From Stygiobacter sp043807765 (GTDB lineage: Bacteria; Bacteroidota; Ignavibacteria; Ignavibacteriales; Melioribacteraceae): a DNA stretch of 64,000 nt. The translations under genes and the position numbers were made by a program. How positions within the stretch are numbered: position 1 is the first letter of the stretch; every line of letters begins with the position of its first letter. The stretch spans positions 46,399-110,398 of the forward strand of contig JAZDFQ010000098.1 of NCBI GenBank assembly GCA_043807765.1, read 5' to 3'. Of the stretch, positions 46,314 through 55,574 are shown piece by piece. The notes under the pieces are model-generated. The model had not been told where the DNA came from. It was given only the letters and a program-made list of their open reading frames with translations, and searched no databases.

Positions 46314-46345
46314 CAGTAGGAGGATGTGAGCGCATCCTCTTACTG
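46314..46345. other. strong 13-bp hairpin between two leftward genes
   Basis: CAGTAGGAGGATG (46314-46326) pairs with CATCCTCTTACTG (46333-46345) with one G-U pair and a 6-base loop. It lies after the stop of the 46368-47408 gene and upstream of the T9SS gene. No T-run follows in either direction, so it may be an mRNA-stability or attenuator element as well as a terminator. Confidence 0.5.
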
Positions 46346-46367
46346 TTTGTGTTAAGCTCAACAACTC

Positions 46368-47408
46368 CTAATTTAGTTTTCCATGTATGATTCTATTTTT
46401 ACCCGAGTTATAGTCTATGGCTATTAGGAAGACATCCCTTTCAAATACATAACCACGTTGAACAATAACCCTTTCCCCTTCGTTAATATTTGTTCGATAT
46501 ACTAAAGAAAAATCTGTTCCATTATAATGTATAATTCCATCATTGCTACCCATAAAGAAATCATTCCGGCTACGTCCGCATATTATATTACTCTTAATTC
46601 CTGACCCACTATTGTCTTTCCACAAAACCATTTGTTTGTTTTCATATTTGTATATCTTTGAATTCATCGATGCATATATTTCTTCTCCAAGCTTTGTCAC
46701 AAAAGACCAGCCAAAATCAGAAAGCAATTCCCTCAACTCCGTTCCATCCCAACTATATAATTTAGCCACATAACCCGTTGGTTCATACACAGTTCCGGAC
46801 ATAACAAGCACGCCACTTTTAGAATCAAGTGCAACAGTCTCAAAACTAACTCTGGTTTCATGTACACTCACAAATTCCCACTTGGAATTCGTATAATGCA
46901 TAATAACCCCTTTCCACTTGTTTGCGTTATATAGCTCAACAAAGCCAACGCCATAAATATTCGCGCCGGATGTTCCTGCAAAATAATTTAGACATAGCAT
47001 ATTATAACCTTTCATTTCATAGTCACCAAATCTATTCCATTTCATACCATCATATTTCCAAATTGTGCTATTTGAATTTCCAAGCCATACTTCATTGCTA
47101 GCAAAACCAATAATAGCAGAAGGGTTTATAAACCTCGGAATTGAATCACAATGCCACTGGCTGCCGTTAAAATGCCAGATACTCGTAGCAGTATAGCTGC
47201 TGGAACCAATTGCCCAAACATTTTGCGGTGAGCTTCCCCAAATTCGCCCAAGTGAAAGACTCTCGTTACCCGGCTTAATTTCAGTAACATCCCACACGTA
47301 ATCTCTTCTGCCGGCGGGTGGTTCTTCCGGCCTGGTAATTTCTTCTTTGCAAGAAAGTGTTATAAGAATTGCGGTTACAAAAAACAAGGTCAAAAAATTC
47401 AGTTTCAT
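46368..47408 (-). CDS. lipoprotein, tandem paralogue A (beta-propeller-like)
   Basis: 346 residues with lipobox TLSC (about Cys20). A Pro-rich linker (KEEITRPEEPPAG) precedes repeats built on IWGSSPQNVWAIGSS, IWHFNGSQWHCDS, EVWLGNSNSTIWKYDGMKWNRF, a WxxxGxxW-type propeller signature. Very similar over its whole length to the next gene upstream. Function unknown; surface or periplasmic lipoprotein. Confidence 0.75.
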   Translation of the reverse strand: MKLNFLTLFFVTAILITLSCKEEITRPEEPPAGRRDYVWDVTEIKPGNESLSLGRIWGSSPQNVWAIGSSSYTATSIWHFNGSQWHCDSIPRFINPSAIIGFASNEVWLGNSNSTIWKYDGMKWNRFGDYEMKGYNMLCLNYFAGTSGANIYGVGFVELYNANKWKGVIMHYTNSKWEFVSVHETRVSFETVALDSKSGVLVMSGTVYEPTGYVAKLYSWDGTELRELLSDFGWSFVTKLGEEIYASMNSKIYKYENKQMVLWKDNSGSGIKSNIICGRSRNDFFMGSNDGIIHYNGTDFSLVYRTNINEGERVIVQRGYVFERDVFLIAIDYNSGKNRIIHGKLN

Positions 47409-47417
47409 TTTTTCCTC

Positions 47418-48440
47418 CTAATCTAGTTTGCCATGTACAACGTAGTTTCTACCATCTCTTGAATAGTGTATCATGAATACTTCTTTTTCAAAAATTACTC
47501 CCATTATCTCCCGGAGATCGGTTTTATCATATACAGTTACAAAATCAGTTCCGTTGTAATGCCTAATTCCGGCAGAGCTGCCAAAAAAAAAATCGTTTCT
47601 ACTTCTTCCGCATATAATGTTTCCGTAAATGCCAGTACCGGTATTATTTTTCCACAATACAAGTTTTTTGTTTTCATACTTATAAATCCGCTCATTCATT
47701 GTTGCAAAAACCTCATCTCCAAGTTTTGTAACGCCCGCCGAGCCTTGTTCTGCCAATAATTCTTTTAACTCTTTTCCATCCCAATAAAATATACGCTCTG
47801 TAAATATTTTATTTTCAAATGTTAATCCGTATATAACAAGGGTTCCGGTTTTAGGGTCTATTTCCACTTCGCCTAAACCAACTTTTGTTGCCGGAACATC
47901 CTCGAATTGCCAGTTAACCCCATTATAGTGCGCTATTATTGCTTTATAATAAAGTGTAGTATTGTTTTGAATGCTTCCAACCGCATAAATATCTGATCTT
48001 GAAGTTCCTGTCATACCCTGAAACCAAGTAACATCGTAACCACTAACATTATATTCTCCAAATTTCGCCCAAGAACTGCCATTAAATTTCCAAATAGTAT
48101 TATTAACATTACCTAGCCATACTTCGCTTTCGGAACTTCCCCATATAGCACTTGGTTGAACATATCTTGGAATAGAATCACAACGCCATTGGCTGCCGTT
48201 AAAATGCCAAATTTGTGTTGCGGAATAGCTACTTGACCCCACCGCCCAGATATTCTGTGGCGAGCTTCCCCAAATATCTGTTAATTGCAACGCTTCATTG
48301 CCGGGCTTTATTTCAGTAACATCCCACACATAATCTCTTCTTCCGGCTGGCGGTTCTTCCGGTTTGGTTATTTCTTCTTTGCAAGAAAGGGTTATAAGAA
48401 TTGCGGTTAATAAAAAGATTAAGCTGAAGTAGTGTTTCAT
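47418..48440 (-). CDS. lipoprotein, tandem paralogue B (beta-propeller-like)
   Basis: 340 residues, the duplicate of the preceding gene (9 bases apart). The N-terminal about 110 residues are nearly identical (EEPPAGRRDYVWDVTEIKPG), while the middle and C-terminus have diverged (SIQNNTTLYYKAIIAHYNGVNW). The uneven similarity suggests gene conversion at the 5' end or selection on the distal face. Confidence 0.75.
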   Translation of the reverse strand: MKHYFSLIFLLTAILITLSCKEEITKPEEPPAGRRDYVWDVTEIKPGNEALQLTDIWGSSPQNIWAVGSSSYSATQIWHFNGSQWRCDSIPRYVQPSAIWGSSESEVWLGNVNNTIWKFNGSSWAKFGEYNVSGYDVTWFQGMTGTSRSDIYAVGSIQNNTTLYYKAIIAHYNGVNWQFEDVPATKVGLGEVEIDPKTGTLVIYGLTFENKIFTERIFYWDGKELKELLAEQGSAGVTKLGDEVFATMNERIYKYENKKLVLWKNNTGTGIYGNIICGRSRNDFFFGSSAGIRHYNGTDFVTVYDKTDLREIMGVIFEKEVFMIHYSRDGRNYVVHGKLD

Positions 48441-48561
48441 ATCTCCCCAGAGTTTAGTTAGTCAAAATGTTTTGTAATTAACTGTTTGCAAGTTAGCGTT
48501 TTTTTTTTCGTATGTGCAAGTCCTATTTTCTTTACCCCAATTAAATTTGTGTAAACTAAAA

Positions 48562-48589
48562 AACCCCGGTAAGAAAATTTGCCGGGGTT
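48562..48589 (-). terminator. intrinsic terminator after the ferredoxin gene
   Basis: The stem AACCCCGG / CCGGGGTT plus its loop is base-for-base the same as at 44640-44667, with an A-run on the left giving a U-run in the leftward transcript. Confidence 0.85.
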
Positions 48590-48630
48590 CTTTTGCTTTT
48601 CCTAAAAAGCTAACAGCTAATAGCTATTTA

Positions 48631-48930
48631 TTAACGGCCAACTTTATCAAGAGTTTCTTTCTTGGCCATTAATTGTTCTTTAGTTTCAACTCTTTCCGGA
48701 TCAGCTATAATAGCTTCCGTAGGGCAAGATGGAATACATTGCGGTTCATCATGGAAGCCAACACATTCCGTACATTTATCCGGAACGATATATGTGTGCT
48801 CATCACTTAATGCTGCTCTTTCTTCAGTCCCGTAAATGTAAGAAACACCGGCGCCGTAAATTGCGTTATTTGGGCATTCTGCTTCGCATGCGTTGCAAGA
48901 AATGCATTCATCTGTTATCACTACTGACAT
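48631..48930 (-). CDS. YfhL-type 2[4Fe-4S] ferredoxin
   Basis: 99 residues. Cluster I ligands CISCNACEAECP; cluster II CTECVGFHDEPQCIPSCP, with the 8-residue spacing (CxxCx8CxxxC) typical of the YfhL/Alvin group. A short C-terminal helix follows. It carries electrons between low-potential redox partners; none is encoded next to it. Clear SD (AGGAGG-like) upstream. Confidence 0.88.
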   Translation of the reverse strand: MSVVITDECISCNACEAECPNNAIYGAGVSYIYGTEERAALSDEHTYIVPDKCTECVGFHDEPQCIPSCPTEAIIADPERVETKEQLMAKKETLDKVGR

Positions 48931-49184
48931 ATTAGGATTCCTCCAAGTATTAAAAAGTTATTAAAGTCTGGTTCAAAAATAGTAATAATCTTATAATCCC
49001 AATTGGGTAGAGAAAAATATTTTCTCAATAAACTATTAAAAGGACTGTGCCTCTCTTTATTTACAAATAGAAAACTAATCAACTATTTCACCCGAAAATC
49101 ATCGAAATCTAAAGATTTCAGATTGACTTTTATTAACTCTTAGCCAAAATTGTAATCACAAATCAAACATAATAGGCGTCTCGT

Positions 49185-51200
49185 ATGAAGGCTACCTTTC
49201 TAAAACAAACAACTCTTGTTTTTATGGTTTTCGTCTTCTTTATTCTTTCCCCAACTTCAAAAATTATTTCGGAACAACTAAGTCCAAGAATTGTATCGTA
49301 CAAAATTTCGGCAAGATTGGATGTTGAAAAGAAAATGGTTTTGGGAAATGAATTTCTGAAATGGAAAAACACTTCTCCCGATATAATCACCGAACTGCAG
49401 TTTCATCTTTATCTGAATGCTTTCAAGAACAGCAGTTCAACTTTTATGAAGGAATCCGGGGGAGTTCATCGCAGCAGCAGTATCGGCGGCAATAAAGAAA
49501 AAGATTGGGGATGGATAGATATTCAATCAATTAAGCGTGTTGATGGTGCCGATCTTACAAAACAAATTAAATTTATTCAGCCGGATGACGGTAATAAAGA
49601 TGATCAAACAGTTATATGCATTGCATTAGATAAACCGCTTAGACCGGGAGAAGAAATTCAGCTTGAAATTAAATTCACTTCTAAACTTCCTAAAATTTTT
49701 ACTCGAACCGGTTTTGCGAATAATTATTTTTTAATCGGGCAATGGTTTCCCAAAATTGGTGTTTACGAATATCCCGGCATTCGTTACGCTGAAAAAGGTG
49801 GATGGAACTGTCATCAGTTTCATTCCAACAGTGAATTTTACGCTGACTTCGGAGTATACGATGTTGATATGACCGTGCCTTCATCATTTGTAGTCGGTGC
49901 AGTCGGGCTTCTTCAATATGCTAAGAAAAATAATGATGGAACCACAACACATCATTACCGCGCGGAAGATGTTGTTGATTTTGCATGGACGGCTTCACCG
50001 GATTATAAAGTGGTTTACGATCAATGGAAACATGTTAAAATAAAAGTAATGCTTCAGCCGGAACATCTTGATCAAGCAGACCGACATATAAATTCTGCTA
50101 AAGTAGGATTGGAGTTTTTCGACAAAAATTTAGGCCGATATCCCTACGCTAATCTTACAGTGATTGATCCGCCAATTTATGCTTTTGGCGCCGGAGGAAT
50201 GGAATATCCAACATTTATAACTGCCGGAACTTTATGGAATTTACCAATAGGCGTTCGTGCGGTTGAGATGGTTACTATTCACGAATTTGGTCACAATTAT
50301 TTTATGGGATTGCTTGCCTCGAATGAATTTGAAGAAGCATTTCTTGACGAAGGATTTAATCAATACTTTGAAACGCGGGCTATGGATGAAGCTTATGGCC
50401 TAAAAACCGGAATGATGAATTTCTTGGGGCTTAAGATTGGAGACTTTGAATTAACACGACAAGGCTATGTAGGTATGAAGAATCCCAAAATTGCCGAGAT
50501 ATTTAGAAAAGCTTGGGAATATCCGCAAGGAGGCTATGGGAATCTCACATATATGAAGACGGCGGTTATGTTAAAAACTCTTGAGGGACTGATTGGATTA
50601 GAAACAATGAATGAAGTAATGAGGACATATTATGCGCGTTGGAGATTCAAACATCCATGTGTTAAGGATTTTATTGCAATTGTAAATGAAGTTGTTGCTA
50701 AAGTTCACGGCAGAAAATTTGGCGACAATATGAACTGGTATTTTGACCAAGTGCTGTATGGAAGTGCTGTCTGCGATTACGAATTATTTGCGATAAAGAA
50801 TTCTGAGATTGAAAAACAAAATGGTCTCTACGGTAATTCGGCACAAAAGAAATTTGAAGATGGAAAACGAAAAGGTGACGCTAAGAAATATAAATCATCT
50901 ATTATTTTGCTACGCAAGGGTGAAGCTATCTTGCCGCTAGAAATTTTGATCACGTTTGAGAGCGGTAAAAAGATAGTGGCAAACTGGGACGGTAAAGCCC
51001 GAACTAAAGAATTCTCTTATGAAGGAAAGAGCAAGATTGTGTCGGCGAGTGTTGATCCGTTTTATAAAATTCCTCTTGATCTAAATTTGATAAACAATAG
51101 TAAAACAATCGAACCGGAATCTTCGGTATTTACTAAGTACACTGTAAAATTTATACACTGGCTTGAAAACGCAATGCTAACCTTCTCAATGTTGTTCTAG
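49185..51200 (+). CDS. M1-family metallopeptidase, exported, second type
   Basis: 671 residues with an N-terminal signal or anchor helix (about 8-25). The N-domain reads IVSYKISARLDVEKKMVLGNEFLKWKN. Catalytic TIHEFGHNYFMGLLASNEFEEAFLDEGFNQYFE carries HExxH and third Glu ligand. The exopeptidase motif is GAGGMEYPTF. It differs from the M1 gene at 16-18 kb. A short spacer (8 bases) separates it from the membrane-protein gene downstream. Confidence 0.88.
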   Translation: MKATFLKQTTLVFMVFVFFILSPTSKIISEQLSPRIVSYKISARLDVEKKMVLGNEFLKWKNTSPDIITELQFHLYLNAFKNSSSTFMKESGGVHRSSSIGGNKEKDWGWIDIQSIKRVDGADLTKQIKFIQPDDGNKDDQTVICIALDKPLRPGEEIQLEIKFTSKLPKIFTRTGFANNYFLIGQWFPKIGVYEYPGIRYAEKGGWNCHQFHSNSEFYADFGVYDVDMTVPSSFVVGAVGLLQYAKKNNDGTTTHHYRAEDVVDFAWTASPDYKVVYDQWKHVKIKVMLQPEHLDQADRHINSAKVGLEFFDKNLGRYPYANLTVIDPPIYAFGAGGMEYPTFITAGTLWNLPIGVRAVEMVTIHEFGHNYFMGLLASNEFEEAFLDEGFNQYFETRAMDEAYGLKTGMMNFLGLKIGDFELTRQGYVGMKNPKIAEIFRKAWEYPQGGYGNLTYMKTAVMLKTLEGLIGLETMNEVMRTYYARWRFKHPCVKDFIAIVNEVVAKVHGRKFGDNMNWYFDQVLYGSAVCDYELFAIKNSEIEKQNGLYGNSAQKKFEDGKRKGDAKKYKSSIILLRKGEAILPLEILITFESGKKIVANWDGKARTKEFSYEGKSKIVSASVDPFYKIPLDLNLINNSKTIEPESSVFTKYTVKFIHWLENAMLTFSMLF

Positions 51201-51208
51201 GAGACAAA

Positions 51209-52126
51209 ATGAAAATTATAAATCTTTATATAATCGGTCTCAAAGAAGCGTATCGTCAAAAGAAAATAGTTACAATCATTTTTGCCACTACACTTTTACT
51301 GGCTCTAATTGTAGCTATGGCTTTTAATTCAGTTATGAAAAGTAATTTTGGTGACCGCCCGCAAGTTTATAAATTACTTGGAGATTTCGACTTTACAACT
51401 TATACGGATTTGATGAATAATTACGGCACTCTAATAAATCCATTAACAACTGTATTGCTATGGATGAGCATTTTCTATCTTTTTTTCACTGTCTTTTTTT
51501 CGGGCGGAATTCTTCAGATTGTAAATAATAAATTTGATCGGGTCAATGGCAAGATTTTCTTTGGTGGATGTGCGAAATACTTCTTTAGGTTTTTGCGCCT
51601 AGGAATCTATGTGCTTGCTTTCAGATTTATAATAGCTTTGTTTCTAGTTTTCCTCTTCATGATTTTTAATTCGGATTTAACCGATACCACCACCGAACCA
51701 AAGATATTTTACACATACTTAATTTGGACCATAGTTCATGTGGTATTCTTTTGGCTTGTATCAATCGTTGCAGATTACGCCAAAATCATTCTCGTAAAAG
51801 AAGATTCTAAAAAAGTGTGGTTGGCACTTTGGAGCGGAATAAAATTTTCGATGAAAAGGTTGCATGTTACTTTTTCAATTTACCTCATCATATCTATAAC
51901 TACATACTTGGTTGTTGCGTTGTACTGGGTGGTAGAGTCTGAAATTGTGATGACAAACGCGGGAACGATCTTCTTGGTTGCCTTGATTCAGCAAATCTTC
52001 GTTTGGCTGAGGTTCTTTTCCAAGACGTGGATACTTACCAGCGAATATGAATACTACAACGAATATGCGTCAATTAGAATCCAACCGATACAGACACAAG
52101 AAATATTGTTGAATGAAGCATTGTAG
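51209..52126 (+). CDS. six-helix membrane protein of unknown function
   Basis: 305 residues with helices at about 19-38, 76-98, 130-152, 168-188, 218-240 and 248-270. The N-terminal GLKEAYRQKKIVTIIFATTLLLALIVAMAFNSVMKS resembles permease-like subunits that pair with peptidases. No family recognised. Likely co-transcribed with the M1 gene. Confidence 0.65.
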   Translation: MKIINLYIIGLKEAYRQKKIVTIIFATTLLLALIVAMAFNSVMKSNFGDRPQVYKLLGDFDFTTYTDLMNNYGTLINPLTTVLLWMSIFYLFFTVFFSGGILQIVNNKFDRVNGKIFFGGCAKYFFRFLRLGIYVLAFRFIIALFLVFLFMIFNSDLTDTTTEPKIFYTYLIWTIVHVVFFWLVSIVADYAKIILVKEDSKKVWLALWSGIKFSMKRLHVTFSIYLIISITTYLVVALYWVVESEIVMTNAGTIFLVALIQQIFVWLRFFSKTWILTSEYEYYNEYASIRIQPIQTQEILLNEAL

Positions 52127-52151
52127 AGTTTATGCGAAATAACTAGAAAAG

Positions 52152-52181
52152 AAAAAGGAACGGCTAATGCCGTTCCTTTTT
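52152..52181. terminator. bidirectional intrinsic terminator
   Basis: A 13-bp stem AAAAAGGAACGGC / GCCGTTCCTTTTT with a 4-base TAAT loop, flanked by A/T runs. It separates the membrane-protein gene from the convergent S41 protease. Confidence 0.92.
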
Positions 52182-52186
52182 TGAGG

Positions 52187-55100
52187 TTACTCCTTTGTAT
52201 CAATCTGTTTTAGTAGTTCATCGCAAGCAGTTTTAAGCTGATCATCAACACCTTTTGCAATCCAATCAACAGAATTTTCCACGGTTATATCTGGAATAGC
52301 CGGACCGAGTTCTTGGTTTTTGTCTGTAGCTTTGGTGAACCAGCCTCTCAAAGGTAAGCGAACAAACGAGCCGTCTATCAATCCTTTGCCGCCGGTTGAA
52401 ATAACAGAACCGTTTGTTGCAACGCCAACAAGTTTTCCAATGCCTAAAGTTTTGTAAGCGTGAGAAAAAATTTCTGCGTTTGAATAGCTGCCTTCATTAC
52501 ATAGAGCAATTGACGGTTTCAACCATGCGGCAAAAACTAAACGCTCGCCGGTTGGATAATATTCACGGAATTTTTTCTTGTCACGCTCAAGATTATCGCT
52601 AGCTCCGCGCGGAATTGTATATGCATGCTGCTTGTAATTTAAGATTGTCATCAAATAGTCTGTTGTAGAACCGCCGCCGTTGTAGCGGACATCAACGACT
52701 AATCCTTCTTTGCCGTAACCGGCTGCTGTTAGTTCGCGCTCAAATGTTTCAAAACTTCCGTAATCCATTCCTTGAATGTGAATGTAGCCAAGTCTTCCGT
52801 TTGAAAATTTTTCAACAAGTTTTTTTCTATCATTTACCCATTCTTGATAAAGCTGCTGGCGAAGCATGTTTGTAGGACGGATTACAACTTCGCGTTCCTT
52901 GCCATCTTTACCTTTAACCGTCAGTAAAGTTTTTTCATCAACCTTTGTGTTGAGAAGCTGATAAAAATTTTGCTCTTTAAATGATGAACCGTCAACGGCA
53001 GTAATCAGATCATCAGCAAATAACTTACTTGTATTTTTATCAGCCGGAGTTTGAGGGATTACACGAACTACCTTCATTCCATCTGCGGTTGGTGCTAACT
53101 CTGTGCCGAGTAAGCCGGTTGCGTCTTTTTGTGTTTCCGCACGCTCTGCCGCAGTAAAGCCCATGTGGCTTGAGTTTAATTCACCGAGCAGATTATTAAA
53201 CATGTCGCGGAGATCATTTGGTGTGGAGGCGATTAAACAAAGTTCTTCATATTTCTTTTTGAGATCGTTCCAGTTTTTACCGTGAAATTGCGGATCGTAA
53301 AAACCATCGCGGATTGTACGCCAGGCTTCTTCAAAAACTTGTTTACGCTCTGCCGGATAATCAATTTTCAATTTAGCTGAATATGGAAGCGGTTCTGCTT
53401 TATCCGCTTTAATATCATGTCGAGATAACGAGCCGCCCATCTTTGTGTAGTATAAATATTTTCCTTCTTTATCCATTGTAACGTTACCCGGATTTGATCC
53501 GCCTTTGGTAAGTTCTTTTAGTTCTTTACCGTCCCATTTAACGCTGTAAAGATCGCGCCCGCCCTTTGTTGTGCTGCTGGAGCCAACATAAAAAATTGTT
53601 TCGCCATCTTTGCTGATAATTACGTTTGATTCATCACCCGGAAAATTTGTTACTTGAACTAATCTTTGATGAATATTCTCAAAGTCAATTTTGATAGGTT
53701 TTACTTTTACACTGTCTTTCTTTTCGCTTTTCACGTTTGGCTTTTCGGCGGATTTTTCTTCTTTCACCGGTTCTTTTTCATCCCAATCCGATTTTGTTTT
53801 TTCCCAATCATCTTTCTTTAGCCAAGCAAACCAAACATCGCGGGTAAAATTTAAGCCGCCGGTGATTGCGTTTTGTCCGCTTCGTGAGGAAAGGAAGCCG
53901 AGCTTAGAACCATCGGCGCTCCAGAATGGATTTGAATCGCCGCGCGGATGCATAGAAACATTAACCGGCTTTGCAGAATTATCAACCGCCTGAATAAAAA
54001 TATCTTCGTTGAAATAAAGATCTTCAATTGAATAAGCGAGCCATTTGTTATCCGGACTCCAGGCAACACCGCTTGGAGAAGCCCAGCTATCAATTAATAT
54101 TTTTTCGTTAGATAACTTTCCATCGGCGGCAATATCGGCAACAACAAATTGCTTTTTATCAGCTCCGCGAGTGTAAGCAATCTTCTTCCCATCACCCGAA
54201 ACAATTAGGCCGCTCTCATCTTCATCGGTTTTAGTTAAGCGAACGATTTCGTGCTTGAGCGATTTGAAAATGTTGGGCTGAGTTTTATCGGCTGATTTAG
54301 CCAAATAAATATCGTAGTTATTGTCTTCACTATCAGAAGCAAAAACTATTGTGGTATCGGAAAGCCATGCTACATCAACATCTCGGAAAGGAGAACCGGA
54401 AAGGTTAATGCTTCTGGTTTTCTCTTTATCTGCTTCCTTAACAAAAACTTCTCCGCGCACAGAGAAAGCAAAAAGTTTTCCATTTGGTGAAACTGAGTAT
54501 TCGGTTAATCCGTTAGTCATAGTTTTGAATTCAACGGGATCGAATCTATCATCTGCTGAAATTTCAACATCAATTTTTTTGAAATCAATCTTGGCGGTTT
54601 TGGAAACGTAAATATTCTTGTCTCTTTCGATGATTACGCTTAAGCCATCATTGGAAACGTTCAAATATCTGATTGAATGATCTTTGAAGCTAGTTAGTTG
54701 TTCCGGTTTGGAAACTGCTTTCCCGGTTTCATCAATAGTAATTTTATAGATGTTATAGTTGCCGCTGTTACTGCTTAAAAAGAAAATGGTTTTCGAATCC
54801 ATCCATTGCGGCATTACATCGTTAGTTTCGAAGCCAACCAGCTTGGAATACTTTTTAGTTTTTGTATCGAACAGCCAAATATCTCTGTTGGAAGGACCGC
54901 GGTAGTTTTCGCGGGCAACTGGATTAATATCGCCGCGAACGAATGCAATAAATCTTCCATCCGGAGATGCTATTGGCTCGAATCCCACTGCATCCAAAAC
55001 TCTACACTCAGTTCCACCTTCGGATGAAATAGAGTAAACTTCCATTGGTCTTTCTATTTGGTTGAACTCGCGGTTCGTTGAGAACAAAATGTTTCCATCA

Positions 55101-55444
55101 TTAGACCAGCTCGAAATGTTATCTATGGCTGAATGATAAGTTAAACGTTTCGGTGTGCCGCCATCAGTTGGAATTACAAATAGATCATTATTACCGTAAC
55201 GCGCGCCGCTAAAAGCAATTTGCTTTCCATCGGGAGAAAATTTAGGATACGCTTCGTAAGCTTCATGTATAGTTAAGCGGGTTGCTTTTCCGCCGGTAAT
55301 CGGAACGGTCCAAATATCACCTTGAAATGAAAATGCAATTAAATTTCCGTTATTGTTTAATGTAGGAAAGCGCAAAAGAAGATTCTCTTGAGCAAATGAC
55401 AATTGAGTTGCAATAATTAGGAAAAGCAGAAATAGTTTTTTCAT
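52187..55444 (-). CDS. tricorn-like S41 family protease, exported
   Basis: 1085 residues from the ATG at 55444 (SD GAGAGG upstream). Signal peptide 1-19. Two beta-propeller regions (about 25-330 and 330-690; blades such as RYGNNDLFVIPTDGGTPKRLTYHS) are followed by an acidic/Lys-rich linker, then PDZ (about 770-850) and S41 catalytic domains (about 860-1060). The nucleophile is the Ser in NEGSYSNAEIFSH, near residue 984. The layout is that of bacterial tricorn homologues, which digest peptides. Confidence 0.9.
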   Translation of the reverse strand: MKKLFLLFLIIATQLSFAQENLLLRFPTLNNNGNLIAFSFQGDIWTVPITGGKATRLTIHEAYEAYPKFSPDGKQIAFSGARYGNNDLFVIPTDGGTPKRLTYHSAIDNISSWSNDGNILFSTNREFNQIERPMEVYSISSEGGTECRVLDAVGFEPIASPDGRFIAFVRGDINPVARENYRGPSNRDIWLFDTKTKKYSKLVGFETNDVMPQWMDSKTIFFLSSNSGNYNIYKITIDETGKAVSKPEQLTSFKDHSIRYLNVSNDGLSVIIERDKNIYVSKTAKIDFKKIDVEISADDRFDPVEFKTMTNGLTEYSVSPNGKLFAFSVRGEVFVKEADKEKTRSINLSGSPFRDVDVAWLSDTTIVFASDSEDNNYDIYLAKSADKTQPNIFKSLKHEIVRLTKTDEDESGLIVSGDGKKIAYTRGADKKQFVVADIAADGKLSNEKILIDSWASPSGVAWSPDNKWLAYSIEDLYFNEDIFIQAVDNSAKPVNVSMHPRGDSNPFWSADGSKLGFLSSRSGQNAITGGLNFTRDVWFAWLKKDDWEKTKSDWDEKEPVKEEKSAEKPNVKSEKKDSVKVKPIKIDFENIHQRLVQVTNFPGDESNVIISKDGETIFYVGSSSTTKGGRDLYSVKWDGKELKELTKGGSNPGNVTMDKEGKYLYYTKMGGSLSRHDIKADKAEPLPYSAKLKIDYPAERKQVFEEAWRTIRDGFYDPQFHGKNWNDLKKKYEELCLIASTPNDLRDMFNNLLGELNSSHMGFTAAERAETQKDATGLLGTELAPTADGMKVVRVIPQTPADKNTSKLFADDLITAVDGSSFKEQNFYQLLNTKVDEKTLLTVKGKDGKEREVVIRPTNMLRQQLYQEWVNDRKKLVEKFSNGRLGYIHIQGMDYGSFETFERELTAAGYGKEGLVVDVRYNGGGSTTDYLMTILNYKQHAYTIPRGASDNLERDKKKFREYYPTGERLVFAAWLKPSIALCNEGSYSNAEIFSHAYKTLGIGKLVGVATNGSVISTGGKGLIDGSFVRLPLRGWFTKATDKNQELGPAIPDITVENSVDWIAKGVDDQLKTACDELLKQIDTKE

Positions 55445-55574
55445 GGACACCTCTCGATTTGAAGTTTCCACAAAAATAGAACTCTTTAGCGGATAGGAAA
55501 AGGAGAAAAGTTTTACAAAGTGAACATTTTATGCAAACGGCTGGTTGTATAGACAACCAGCCGAATAAATACTT

